Positions 1 through 8,229 of a stretch of 64,000 nucleotides of DNA are shown here, in pieces. The notes beneath the pieces are model-generated. The model did no database searches. It was given only the letters and a program-made list of their open reading frames with translations, and was not told the origin of the DNA. Numbering within the stretch: position 1 is the first letter of the stretch; each line of letters opens with the position of its first letter. The position numbers and the translations under genes are program-made. Source of the DNA: Duganella guangzhouensis (lineage in GTDB: Bacteria; Pseudomonadota; Gammaproteobacteria; Burkholderiales; Burkholderiaceae_D); contig NZ_WKJK01000001.1 of the NCBI RefSeq assembly GCF_009674535.1, forward strand, positions 310,001 to 374,000, read 5' to 3'.

Positions 1-364
1 ACAGCGCCACCAGCGTGACACCGTAGGACGGCAGGCGCGCCGCCGGAATCATCAGCAGGGCGCCGACCGCCATCATGCTCAGGCCGAACACCATCGATTT
101 CTGGTAGCCGATGCGTTCGATCAGCCGCGCCGAGGGAATCGAGGCGAAGAAGTAGGCGATGAACCAGACCGATTCGATCAGCGTGGTCTGGGTGTAGTTC
201 AGGTCGAACACGCTGCGCAGGTGCGGCAGCAGGGTGTTGTTGATGACGGTGATGAAGCCCCAGGTGAAGAACAGGCTGGTCAGCAGCGACAACACGGCGC
301 GTGGACTGGTGGCGTGGGACGATGGCGGCACGGCGGTGGCCGCGCTGGAGAGTGGAGCTGGCAT
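1..364 (-). CDS. Sugar MFS transporter, FucP/GluP-like (partial, N-terminal part)
   Basis: The gene runs off the left edge, so only about the first 121 residues are present. After a short polar leader there is a motif typical of the FHS sugar transporters (FFTWGFITVINNTLLPHL), then a second membrane segment and the loop SARLIERIGYQKSM, which matches the MFS motif between helices 2 and 3. Members of this family (FucP, GluP) carry fucose, glucose or galactose with protons across the inner membrane. The start is the ATG at 364-362. The substrate cannot be told from this fragment. The polysaccharide-related genes further right do not share an operon with it. Confidence 0.82.
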   Translation of the reverse strand, partial: MPAPLSSAATAVPPSSHATSPRAVLSLLTSLFFTWGFITVINNTLLPHLRSVFDLNYTQTTLIESVWFIAYFFASIPSARLIERIGYQKSMVFGLSMMAVGALLMIPAARLPSYGVTLVAL

Positions 365-527
365 CGGGTTGTCTCTATAAGTTTACTTGATCCTCCATCC
401 TATCGCAGCGACCGTTATAGCTCCAATGCCAAAAACGCCGTGAGCAATACCAATTTGGAATAGGTCAATAGTTCCATGTGGCAATGTGCGCCGCCCACGC
501 TACGTGAACGGCAAGTTGCGCGCGTCG

Positions 528-1286
528 TCAGCAGCCTTTGGGCGAGAACTGGCCGACGTGCTGGCCGTTCTTGTCGCGGGTGGGGATGTAGCCGGTTTTC
601 GGCAGGCGCGGCGCGGGCTTGCCGGCTTCCACCTCCGCCAGCTTGACCTGATAATAGCGTTTGCCGTTGCGCGTGACCACGCCTTCGATGCTGTAGGTTT
701 GCAGGCCAGCGCCGAGGATGGCGTATTCGCCGGCCATCACCTTGTCGATTTCCTTGCGCATGGCAGCTGTGACTGGCGCGCACTTGCCCGGCAGGCTGCA
801 CCAGGTGTCGAAACGCTCGATGTCGGTGGAGCGTTTTTCGCGGTTGATGATGTCTTCTGGTTCGGTGCGTATCCAGAACGCGCCGCCATCGTATTCGATC
901 CTGGACCAGGCCTTGCCGGCGCGGATGCGCACCGGCTGGTAGGACACAAACGCTTCCTGCTCGTAGCCGACCATGTCATGTGGCAGCTCGAATTTTTGGC
1001 CGTTGGACAGCGCGAGGTGCCAGCTGAATGGCTGCTCGCATTGTTCGCGCGGCTTGTCGGGCGCGCAGGGGTTCAGGTTGGCGACCACCTGACCGATTTG
1101 CTTGCCGTTGGGGCCATCGTAGGCGGGGAAGGGCTGATAGGGCGCGCGATCGGCGCCTTCCTCGGGGAACAGCTGCGGCGGCGAGATGAAATGCTCGATT
1201 GGCCGCTGTGGCTGCTCCAGCTGCTGCGCGTGGGCGGCAGCGGGCAGCAGGCAACACAGCAGGGCGAGGCGGCGCAGTCGGTCCAT
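528..1286 (-). CDS. Secreted hypothetical protein, 252 aa
   Basis: The protein starts with a clear signal peptide (MDRLRRLALLCCLLPAAAHAQ, cleavage probably after AHA). The mature part has a stretch compatible with an SH3-like fold (GKQIGQVVANLNP, about residues 61-73) and several cysteines, two of them close together (CSLPGKC), which suggests a disulphide in the periplasm. I do not recognise the family. The ATG at 1286 has no obvious Shine-Dalgarno sequence, but it places the signal peptide exactly at the N-terminus. The 163 bp to the left (365-527) hold only the promoter region of the sugar transporter and nothing else I can name. Confidence 0.7.
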   Translation of the reverse strand: MDRLRRLALLCCLLPAAAHAQQLEQPQRPIEHFISPPQLFPEEGADRAPYQPFPAYDGPNGKQIGQVVANLNPCAPDKPREQCEQPFSWHLALSNGQKFELPHDMVGYEQEAFVSYQPVRIRAGKAWSRIEYDGGAFWIRTEPEDIINREKRSTDIERFDTWCSLPGKCAPVTAAMRKEIDKVMAGEYAILGAGLQTYSIEGVVTRNGKRYYQVKLAEVEAGKPAPRLPKTGYIPTRDKNGQHVGQFSPKGC

Positions 1287-1331
1287 GGTCGGCGTGACAA
1301 AAATGGAAAGCCCCAGTGTACCAGTTGAAGT

Positions 1332-1730
1332 TCAGCTCTGCGGCGCGGTCCAGACCAGATTCCACAAATGGCCGTCGATATCCTCAAAGCCCTGGTCGTA
1401 CATGAAACCGTGGTCTTCGGGCGGATGCGGGGTGCGGCCGCCGGCGACGACGGCCTTGGCGATCAGGCTGTCCACTTCCTCGCGGCTTTCGCAGCTGAGG
1501 CAGATGATGACTTCATTGGCCTCTTTGGCCTGCGCCAGCGGCTTGTCGATCAACGAGCGGAAAAAATCCTCGGTCATCAGCATGGCGAAGATCGTGTCTT
1601 CGACCACGACCATGAAGGCCGCACTCTCGTTGCCATACTCGGGCTTAAAGCCGAAGCCGAGCGCGGCAAAGAAAGCCTTGGATTTGGCCAGATCCTTGAC
1701 TGCGAGATTGAAAAATACCTGCTTGTTCAT
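1332..1730 (-). CDS. VOC family (glyoxalase/bleomycin-resistance fold) protein
   Basis: A 132-residue protein with the two beta-alpha-beta-beta-beta halves of the vicinal oxygen chelate fold: it begins with the N-terminal strand NKQVFFNLAVKDLAKSKAFF and ends with the metal-site type strand DIDGHLWNLVW. The length is standard for single-domain VOC proteins. An E and an H near the C-terminus (FEDIDGH) could be metal ligands. A GGGAG ribosome binding site lies just before the ATG at 1730. VOC proteins of this type are often annotated as lactoylglutathione lyases, but the substrate here is not known. Confidence 0.85.
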   Translation of the reverse strand: MNKQVFFNLAVKDLAKSKAFFAALGFGFKPEYGNESAAFMVVVEDTIFAMLMTEDFFRSLIDKPLAQAKEANEVIICLSCESREEVDSLIAKAVVAGGRTPHPPEDHGFMYDQGFEDIDGHLWNLVWTAPQS

Positions 1731-1800
1731 GACGTCTCCCTGAGGTGGATAAAAGGTACTTCATCCATACGACGAACGAGGTGGCTCGAATTCGACAAGC

Positions 1801-2028
1801 TTACGCGGATGTCTTGGCCGCCGCTTCGGCCGCGCGTTTGCGTAGCGTGGTGACGGCGGTGCCGCCTACGCCCCAGTTGTCGGTTTCCACTTCGTCGATG
1901 ATGACGAAGGTGGTGGCCGGATTCTTGTTCAGCACGCGCTGCAACAGCTCGGTCACGCCCTGGATCAGTTCCTGTTTCTGCTCGGCGGTGACGCCTTCAT
2001 TGGTAACGCGGATATTTACGAATGGCAT
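1801..2028 (-). CDS. 4-oxalocrotonate tautomerase family protein
   Basis: A 75-residue protein beginning MPFVNIRV. After removal of the first methionine, Pro1 would be the catalytic base, as in 4-oxalocrotonate tautomerase and its relatives. The rest fits the family: a helix with EQKQELIQGVTELL, then the strand TFVIIDEV and the segment ETDNWGVGG, which is close to the usual W-G-x-G-G near the C-terminus. An AGGAG site precedes the ATG, which rules out the longer upstream start at 2115. These enzymes form hexamers or trimers in the cytoplasm; its substrate cannot be read from the sequence. Confidence 0.9.
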   Translation of the reverse strand: MPFVNIRVTNEGVTAEQKQELIQGVTELLQRVLNKNPATTFVIIDEVETDNWGVGGTAVTTLRKRAAEAAAKTSA

Positions 2029-2050
2029 AGCTCTACTCCTTGGTTGAAAA

Positions 2051-3442
2051 TCAGTTGGCCGGCCGCGTGGCAGGCGCGCCGTGGGGCGCGATCCCGTACA
2101 CCGCCAGCAAGGCACCCAGTAACAATAGCGCAGTTGAGACCGTCATGGCGACTTCAATCCCGCGCAAGATGGCGGCGGAGGCCGGTGCCGCCACCAGCGC
2201 GCCGTACACGGCCACGCCCATGGCGCCGCCGACCTGGCGCGCGGTGTTCAGGACCGCCGACGCGGTACCCGCCTTGCTGCGCTCGACCGAGGCCAGAATC
2301 GCGGTGGTCATGGCCGGTACCGCCAGTCCCATGCCGGCCGGGATCAGCGCCAGGCCGGGCAGCATGGCCCAGAAGCCGGCATGGTCCGAGATGCCGAACA
2401 GGCCCAGCAATGCATAGCCGCTGGCGCCGATCAGGCCGCCGATAATCATCGGTGTGCGCGAGCCGGTACGCGCCTGCAGCCAGCCGCTGGCGATATTGGA
2501 AAAGATGAAGGTACCGGTCAGCGGCAGGAAGATCAGCCCTGCGTGCAGCACGCTGAAGCCGCGCACTTTTTGCAGATAAAAGCTGAGCACGAAAATCACG
2601 CCGTAGTAGGCAAAATTGACGAACACGCCGAACAGCACGGCCGGCGTAAAGCCGCGTTGTGAAAATAGCTGCAACGGCAGCATCGGCGCCGCGCTGCGGC
2701 GTTCTACGCGCAGGAATAGCGCGCCCGCCACCAGCGCCACCGCCAGCCCACCCAGCACCGCCGCGTGGGTCAGGCCCAGTGCGTGGATTTCGATCACGGC
2801 GCCGATGAAGGCGGTCAGCGCCACCACCGCCAACAGCTGGCCGGGCACATCGAAGGCGCGTGCCGGGCCGTCGTGGTGCAGCTTGGGCACCACGCGCAGC
2901 GTCAGCCAGAAGCCGATGATGCAGATCGGCACATTCACCCAGAAGATGCTGCGCCAGCCGAGCGCCGACATCAGCAGCCCGCCCAGCACCGGCCCGGCCG
3001 CGATCGACACCCCGCCGGCCGCGGTCCACCAGGCGATGGCCTTGGCCAGCATCGGCCGGTCATGCGCATAGACAGCGTTGAGAATCGCGAGCGAACTGGG
3101 CACCAGCAGCGCGGCGCCGATGCCTTGAACGGCGCGGGCCAGGTTCAGCAGCGATGCGTCGGGCGCCACCGCGCAGGCCAGCGAGGCCGCCGTGAACAGG
3201 GCGAAGCCGGCCAGGAACACGCTGCGCGAGCCAAAGCGGTCGCCCATGGCGCCGGCCGACAGCAGAAACACGGCAAAGCCCAGCGTATAGGCATCCACCA
3301 CCCATTGCAGCTGATCGACGCCGGCGCGCAGCTCGCGGCCGATTTCCGGCAACGCGACGTTGACGATGGTGACGTCCAGCTGGACGATGATGAAGGCAAA
3401 GCTGCAAGCCAGCAGAATCGCCAGCGAGGGTGTGGTTTTCAT
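2051..3442 (-). CDS. MFS drug exporter, DHA2 family (EmrB/QacA type)
   Basis: A 463-residue protein with many hydrophobic segments. It begins with the signature of the DHA2 drug:H+ antiporters (QLDVTIVNVALPEIGREL, helix 1) and carries motif A between helices 2 and 3 (GAMGDRFGSRSVFLAG) and motif C in helix 5 (GVSIAAGPVLGGLL). Such pumps expel cationic or lipophilic compounds using the proton gradient in the inner membrane. A GGAG site precedes the ATG at 3442. It is transcribed divergently from a LysR regulator at 3540, and the shared 97-bp gap holds nested inverted repeats, so regulation by that LysR protein is likely. Confidence 0.9.
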   Translation of the reverse strand: MKTTPSLAILLACSFAFIIVQLDVTIVNVALPEIGRELRAGVDQLQWVVDAYTLGFAVFLLSAGAMGDRFGSRSVFLAGFALFTAASLACAVAPDASLLNLARAVQGIGAALLVPSSLAILNAVYAHDRPMLAKAIAWWTAAGGVSIAAGPVLGGLLMSALGWRSIFWVNVPICIIGFWLTLRVVPKLHHDGPARAFDVPGQLLAVVALTAFIGAVIEIHALGLTHAAVLGGLAVALVAGALFLRVERRSAAPMLPLQLFSQRGFTPAVLFGVFVNFAYYGVIFVLSFYLQKVRGFSVLHAGLIFLPLTGTFIFSNIASGWLQARTGSRTPMIIGGLIGASGYALLGLFGISDHAGFWAMLPGLALIPAGMGLAVPAMTTAILASVERSKAGTASAVLNTARQVGGAMGVAVYGALVAAPASAAILRGIEVAMTVSTALLLLGALLAVYGIAPHGAPATRPAN

Positions 3443-3480
3443 GATGATGCTCCGCAGTTCGATCTTGCCAATATAGGCCG

Positions 3481-3529
3481 TTTAACGCATCATTAAAAAT
3501 GAATTATACTGAATTCATGATTCGTTAAA
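3481..3529. promoter_or_regulatory. Nested inverted repeats, probable LysR operator
   Basis: The gap between the divergent exporter and LysR gene contains an outer inverted repeat: 3481-3493 and 3517-3529 match in 12 of 13 positions (TTTAACGCATCAT against ATGATTCGTTAAA). Inside it lies a perfect 7-bp inverted repeat, ATGAATT (3499-3505) and AATTCAT (3512-3518). LysR-type regulators usually bind such dyads between divergent genes. The link to this particular regulator is inferred from position. Confidence 0.6.
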
Positions 3530-3539
3530 AGAGAACGCT

Positions 3540-4409
3540 ATGGAACTGTCATCCCTGCGCATCTTTAAAACCGTGGCCGAGGAGGGTGGCGTCACGCAGG
3601 CCGCCGCGCGGCTCAACCGGGTGCAATCCAATGTTTCCGCGCGTCTGACCCAGCTGGAGGAATCGCTGGGCGTCAGCCTGTTTCACCGTTCCGGCCGGCG
3701 CATGCTGATTACCGAGGAGGGCGCGCGTCTGCTGGCCTATACCGAGCGGCTGCTGCAACTGGCTGATGAGGCGCAGGAAGCCATGCGCGGCGACCGCCAG
3801 CCGTCCGGCCAGCTCAAAATCGGTTCGATGGAAACCACCGCCGCCGCCCGCTTGCCGCAGGTGCTGGGCCAGTTTCACCGTCAGTATCCGCAAGTTGACC
3901 TGGTGCTGGACACCGGCCCCACCGATTACCTGATCCAGGCTGTGCTCAATCATCGGGTCGACGTGGCGCTGGTGGCGGCGCCGGTTGAGCGTCCCGAGCT
4001 AATGCAATTGCCGGTGTTTGATGAGGAGTTGGTGCTGCTGACCGACAGCTTGCACGGTCCGGTCAAATCACCGGCCGACGTGGCGCGTCGTACCTTGCTC
4101 GGCTTTCGCAGCGGCTGCTCCTACCGCCGCCGGCTGGAACGCTGGTTTGCCGAAGGCGGAGTATCGCCAGCCCGCATCGCCGAATTCGGCACCTTCGAAG
4201 CCATTATCGGCTGCGTGGCGGCGGGCATGGGGGTGGCGATGATGCCGAAAGAAGTGCTCAAGCAGCGTGAGCTGGCCAAGTCGGTCCGCATCCACACGTT
4301 GCCGGCCGAGGTCGCCCGCGTGCAAACCATGCTGATCTGGCGCCGCGACATCACCCAGCATGCCGCGCGCGATGCCTTCGCCGCCGCGTTCGGCGGCGTT
4401 GGACTATGA
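3540..4409 (+). CDS. LysR-type transcriptional regulator
   Basis: A 289-residue protein, the usual LysR length. The N-terminal winged helix is clear (LSSLRIFKTVAEEGGVTQAAARLNRVQSNVSARLTQLEESLG, residues 3-45), followed by a linker helix and a periplasmic-binding-like effector domain. It is divergent from the DHA2 exporter at 2051-3442 and probably controls it, as in many exporter/LysR pairs. The inverted repeats at 3481-3529 are the obvious operator. The inducer is unknown. Confidence 0.9.
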   Translation: MELSSLRIFKTVAEEGGVTQAAARLNRVQSNVSARLTQLEESLGVSLFHRSGRRMLITEEGARLLAYTERLLQLADEAQEAMRGDRQPSGQLKIGSMETTAAARLPQVLGQFHRQYPQVDLVLDTGPTDYLIQAVLNHRVDVALVAAPVERPELMQLPVFDEELVLLTDSLHGPVKSPADVARRTLLGFRSGCSYRRRLERWFAEGGVSPARIAEFGTFEAIIGCVAAGMGVAMMPKEVLKQRELAKSVRIHTLPAEVARVQTMLIWRRDITQHAARDAFAAAFGGVGL

Positions 4410-4434
4410 GACAAAAGTCGTCGCAGCGAATTGC

Positions 4435-4692
4435 TTAGTGCTTGACTGGTGGCTCGGTGGTGGCTGGTGGTGGCGTTTGAGTTGGCGCGTCCGGTGCTGG
4501 CGCGTTCGGGTTCGGCTGGGTGACGGTGCCGCCTTCGGTGGTCGGGGTGTTGGTGACCGGTGGCGTGGCCGGCGCGGGCGCAGCTTCCGGCACGGGCGGC
4601 GGGTCGACTTCTTTTTTCTGACAGCCGCTGATAACGGCTACCGTAGCGATCAAGGCGCAGGCCAGCTTGCCAGTGAGATGTATTGGTTTCAT
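4435..4692 (-). CDS. Small proline-rich lipoprotein
   Basis: An 85-residue protein with a lipoprotein signal peptide ending in the lipobox VISGC (lipidated Cys about residue 25). The mature part is a low-complexity chain rich in Pro, Thr and Ala with almost no predicted fold, such as APAPATPPVTNTPTTEGG. Lipoproteins of this kind may span part of the periplasm or tether to the wall, but no function can be assigned. The chosen ATG has a GGGAG site directly upstream; the longer start at 4737 would put 15 residues in front of the signal peptide. Confidence 0.7.
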   Translation of the reverse strand: MKPIHLTGKLACALIATVAVISGCQKKEVDPPPVPEAAPAPATPPVTNTPTTEGGTVTQPNPNAPAPDAPTQTPPPATTEPPVKH

Positions 4693-4838
4693 GGTGGATT
4701 TCTCCCGTTGGATGGATAGAACGCCTATCCTATCCACTCCAGAGACAGAGCCTTGTCGGAGCGCTTGCAGTGCGCTTGTAGGACTACAGCCCGAGCTTGC
4801 GGTTAAAATATTGACATTCGATCAAACCGGGGAATTCC

Positions 4839-5816
4839 ATGCGTCGTTACATCGCAGTCGCACTGCTGGCCTTTACCACGCTGACGGCCAGCGCCAGTGA
4901 ATCGGCCAACGGCAGCTTCAACGCCACCAAAAGCTGCGAGGCATATTCCTCGTTCGCCAAGCGCACCAACCCAGGCGACGTCAAAGTCAGCGCCGGCAGC
5001 AGCTATAGCGTACGCGAAATCAATAAACCCGATTACGACTGGCTGCGGATTCAGGTGCCGGGCGCCGAACCGTCGATGCGCTGGGTGCAGAAGGAGTGCG
5101 GCAAGGCCGAGCTGGAAGATAAAGCCGCCAGCCATGCGCCTGAAGGCGCGGCCGGCGCCAGCTGCTCGGCGCCGAATCAGCAGGACAGCTATCTGCTGGC
5201 GATCACCTGGCAGCCCGGTTTCTGCGAACACGCCAAGTACAACGGCAAAAAACCGGAATGCGACGCCATGAACAGCGGCACGCTGGAGGCCAAGACCCTG
5301 AGTCTGCATGGCCTGTGGCCGAACAAAAAGGAATGCGGCACCAACTATGGCAGCTGCCAGGGGCCGCAATTCTCGCTCAGCAAAGATACCGTTGAAAAGA
5401 TCGCGCCGTGGATGCCCAACTTCTACTACGAGCGCAGCTTCGGCGCCTATGAGTGGAACAAGCATGGCAAATGCCAATCGCTGCCGCCGGACGACTACTT
5501 CATCAAGGCGGTGTCCGCGGTGCGGGTGGTGAATGAATCGGAAGTGGGCAAGATCGTGCTGGCGAATACCGGCAAGAGCATCCGCGTCAGCGATTTCTTC
5601 GACAAGGTCAAGGCGCGCTATGGCGACAAGGTGGCCAGCACCATCACCCTGGTCTGCACCCAGCATAAATATCTGCAGGAGATCCGGGTCTCGCTGGCGC
5701 TGGATTTCGCCACCGACCGCGATCTGACGCAACTCGTGGCGAACGCCCGCCCGGCGGCCAGCCGGGCGGTGGGCTGCGACGATGAGATCTACATCGAGGC
5801 AGCCGGCAAGAACTGA
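4839..5816 (+). CDS. Secreted ribonuclease T2 family protein with N-terminal extension
   Basis: A 325-residue protein with a signal peptide (cleavage near SASA, residue 19-20). Both T2 active-site motifs are present: CAS I SLHGLWP with His157 and CAS II EWNKHGKC with Glu205, Lys208 and His209. This predicts a functional, non-specific endoribonuclease in the periplasm or outside the cell, cutting RNA through a 2',3'-cyclic phosphate. About 90 residues precede the T2 domain, with their own cysteines and a WLRIQVP...MRWVQKEC segment that looks like a small SH3-like domain; bacterial T2 enzymes such as E. coli RNase I lack this. A GGGGAA site precedes the ATG. The gene converges on the SDR gene, with the stops 2 bp apart. 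Confidence 0.92.
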   Translation: MRRYIAVALLAFTTLTASASESANGSFNATKSCEAYSSFAKRTNPGDVKVSAGSSYSVREINKPDYDWLRIQVPGAEPSMRWVQKECGKAELEDKAASHAPEGAAGASCSAPNQQDSYLLAITWQPGFCEHAKYNGKKPECDAMNSGTLEAKTLSLHGLWPNKKECGTNYGSCQGPQFSLSKDTVEKIAPWMPNFYYERSFGAYEWNKHGKCQSLPPDDYFIKAVSAVRVVNESEVGKIVLANTGKSIRVSDFFDKVKARYGDKVASTITLVCTQHKYLQEIRVSLALDFATDRDLTQLVANARPAASRAVGCDDEIYIEAAGKN

Positions 5817-5818
5817 GC

Positions 5819-6562
5819 TTAGGCCGCGAAGCCGCCGTCGATCAGCAGGTCGGCGCCGGTGACGAAGGCCGCGTCCGGGCTGGCCAGGTAAGCCACCAGC
5901 GAGGCCACTTCATCCGCTTTGCCGTGGCGCGGCAGTGCCATCAGGCCGTGCAGCGCGGTGGCGAAGTCCGATTCGGCCGGGTTCATGTCGGTGTCGACCG
6001 GGCCTGGCGCCACGTTGTTGACGGTGATGCCGCGCGGGCCGAGGTCGCGCGCCATGCCTTTCACCAGGCCGACCAGCGCCGATTTGCTCATGGCGTAGGC
6101 GGCGCCGCCGACGAACGGCATGCGTTGCGCATTGGTGCTGCCGATGTTGATGATGCGGCCACCATCGGTCATGTGTTTGGCGGCGGCTTGCGAGGCGACG
6201 AACACGCCGCGCACATTCACCGCCAGGGTGCGGTCCAGGTCTTCCAGCGAGAACTGGTCGACCGGGCCCAGATGCAGCACGCCGGCGCTGTTGATCAGGA
6301 TGTCGAGGCGGCCGAAGCGCTCCGCCACGGCGTCGATGGCTTTGGTCAGCGCGGCGGCGTCGCTGGCGTCGGCCTTGATGGCGACGGCGTCACCGCCGTT
6401 GGCCTTGATTTCTTCGACCAGCGCTTCGGCGGCGATGGCCGATGCGGCGTAGCCGATCGCCACTTTGGCGCCTTCGGCGGCCAGGCGACGGGCACTGGCG
6501 GCGCCGATGCCGCGCGAACCACCGTTGATGAAAGCGACTTTGCCGTTGAGTTTGGTGTTCAT
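5819..6562 (-). CDS. Short-chain dehydrogenase/reductase (classical SDR)
   Basis: A 247-residue enzyme with all classical SDR marks: cofactor motif GGSRGIG (14-20), the NSAG motif (91-94), catalytic Asn116, Ser142, Tyr156 and Lys160 (YAMSK), and the C-terminal segment VAPGPVDTDMN. It resembles 3-oxoacyl-ACP reductase-like SDRs that reduce a ketone with NAD(P)H in the cytoplasm. The true substrate is unknown. An AAGGA site fixes the start at 6562 rather than 6628. It is divergent from a LysR gene at 6672, a common arrangement for an SDR under a dedicated LysR activator or repressor. Confidence 0.9.
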   Translation of the reverse strand: MNTKLNGKVAFINGGSRGIGAASARRLAAEGAKVAIGYAASAIAAEALVEEIKANGGDAVAIKADASDAAALTKAIDAVAERFGRLDILINSAGVLHLGPVDQFSLEDLDRTLAVNVRGVFVASQAAAKHMTDGGRIINIGSTNAQRMPFVGGAAYAMSKSALVGLVKGMARDLGPRGITVNNVAPGPVDTDMNPAESDFATALHGLMALPRHGKADEVASLVAYLASPDAAFVTGADLLIDGGFAA

Positions 6563-6671
6563 GATGTGTTCCTTTCGGGTTGGTTGATGAACACAGTATG
6601 GGTGTGGCCGGCTTGTCGCGGTAGTCATGAATATGCGTGTACAGTTTCAACCAATGGTATAAGATGAGCGT

Positions 6672-7604
6672 ATGTTGACCGAATTAAGCAGCTATCTTGA
6701 CGCCTTCATCGCCGCCGCCGACGAGGGCAGCTTCTCCGCCGCCGCGCGCCGCCTGGGGCTGACGCCGGCCGCCGTCAGCAAAAGCGTGCAGCGGCTGGAG
6801 ACGCGGCTGGGCGTGCGGCTGTTCCAGCGCAGCACCCGCAGTCTGGCGCTGACCAGCGACGGCGAACGCCTGCACGCGCAGGTGCGGCTGCCATGGAGCG
6901 AAATCGGCGACGCGCTGACCGATCTGCGGCAAGGTGCAGGCAAGCCGGCCGGCACGCTGAAGGTGTCGCTGGCGCATACGGTGGGGCGGACTTATTTTGT
7001 GCCGCTGCTGGCCGAATTCACGCGCCTTTACCCGGACGTGGTGCCGGATCTGCATTTCGATAACCGTCAGGTGGACCTGATCGCGGAAGGCTTCGACGTC
7101 GCCATCGGCGGCGGCATCGAGCTGACCGACGCGCTGATCGCGCGCGAGCTGGCGCGGGTGGATACCATTCTGGTGGCGGCGCCGGCTTATCTGAAAGCGC
7201 ATGCGGCGCCGGCGCACCCACAGGATCTGGCGCGCCATCGCGGCCTGCTGCGCCGTTCCTTGAGCAGCGGCCGTTTGATGCCGTGGACGCTGAAGCACGA
7301 CGCCGGCCAGGAGATCGTCGCCAGCGTGCGCGCAGTGGCGGTGCTGGACGATCCGGAGGCGATCGGCCGCGCCGCCTCCGGCGGTATGGGCATCGCCATG
7401 CTGCCGCTGCCGCATGCCTTGCCGTTGCTGGACAGCGGAGAGCTGGTGCGCGTACTGCCCGAATGGTATGCGACGGTGGGCGCGCTGTCGATCTACTACT
7501 CCAGCCGCAAGCTGGTGCCGGCCAAGGTGCGGGTGTTCGTCGATTTCATCGTGAGCAGTTTCCGCGCCAGCGGCCATGCGGCGCGTTTCCGTCACCGTTT
7601 ATAA
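6672..7604 (+). CDS. LysR-type transcriptional regulator
   Basis: A 310-residue LysR protein. The winged helix covers residues 5-60 (LDAFIAAADEGSFSAAARRLGLTPAAVSKSVQRLE), and the effector domain includes the family segment FDVAIGGGIELTDALIARELARVDTILVAAPAYL. It belongs to the group related to DmlR/CrgA-like regulators by its N-terminal pattern. It is divergent from the SDR at 5819-6562 and is most likely its regulator. The response regulator that follows after 6 bp is probably a separate unit although it is codirectional. Confidence 0.9.
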   Translation: MLTELSSYLDAFIAAADEGSFSAAARRLGLTPAAVSKSVQRLETRLGVRLFQRSTRSLALTSDGERLHAQVRLPWSEIGDALTDLRQGAGKPAGTLKVSLAHTVGRTYFVPLLAEFTRLYPDVVPDLHFDNRQVDLIAEGFDVAIGGGIELTDALIARELARVDTILVAAPAYLKAHAAPAHPQDLARHRGLLRRSLSSGRLMPWTLKHDAGQEIVASVRAVAVLDDPEAIGRAASGGMGIAMLPLPHALPLLDSGELVRVLPEWYATVGALSIYYSSRKLVPAKVRVFVDFIVSSFRASGHAARFRHRL

Positions 7605-7610
7605 TATTGC

Positions 7611-8228
7611 ATGCCCGGCTTCCGACTCCTGCTGATCGACGACCATGCGCTGTTCCGCGAGGGACTGGGCCTGGTGCTGCGCCAGCGCTTTCCGGAAGTG
7701 GAAGTCAGCGAGGCGCTGTCGGTGGCGCAGGCGGTCAACCAGGTGCACCAGGCGCCGGACGTGATCCTGCTCGACATCCAGTTGCAAGGCCCGGACGGCA
7801 TCGAAGGGCTGGCCATCTTCCGCCAGCGCTGGCCGCAAGTGCCGGTCATCATGCTGTCGTCAATGGCGACGCCGGACACCATCGCCACGGCGCTGGCGCG
7901 TGGCGCGCTGGCCTTCGTCTCCAAGGCCGATAGCAGCAGCGCCATTCTGCAAGCAGTGGAGCATGCGTTGAGCGGCGCGCAGGCGGCGCCAGTGCAGCCG
8001 GGCGTGGCGGCCGACAGCGGCCTGACGCAACTCATCAAGCTGACCGCGCGCCAGGCCGAGGTGCTGCAACTTCTATGCGAGGGCTTGCCGAACAAGGTGA
8101 TAGCGCGCCGCATGGAGCTCTCCGAATTCACTGTGCGCGGATATGTGCAGGCCATCTTCGGCCTGCTGGGCGTGACCAGCCGCACCCAGGCCATTTTCGC
8201 CGCGCGCCGTCACGGCCTGGTCGCCTGA
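7611..8228 (+). CDS. Response regulator, NarL/LuxR type
   Basis: A 205-residue DNA-binding response regulator. The receiver occupies residues 1-120 with the phosphoacceptor Asp55 (LLDIQLQG), the acidic pair after the first strand (LLIDDH) and the conserved Lys near 105 (VSKAD). The LuxR helix-turn-helix is at about 142-200 (LTARQAEVLQLLCEGLPNKVIARRM). The stop is followed after one base by the GTG start of the hybrid kinase, so the two form a cognate pair in one operon. The ATG lacks a clear Shine-Dalgarno sequence. Confidence 0.92.
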   Translation: MPGFRLLLIDDHALFREGLGLVLRQRFPEVEVSEALSVAQAVNQVHQAPDVILLDIQLQGPDGIEGLAIFRQRWPQVPVIMLSSMATPDTIATALARGALAFVSKADSSSAILQAVEHALSGAQAAPVQPGVAADSGLTQLIKLTARQAEVLQLLCEGLPNKVIARRMELSEFTVRGYVQAIFGLLGVTSRTQAIFAARRHGLVA

Positions 8229-8229
8229 C

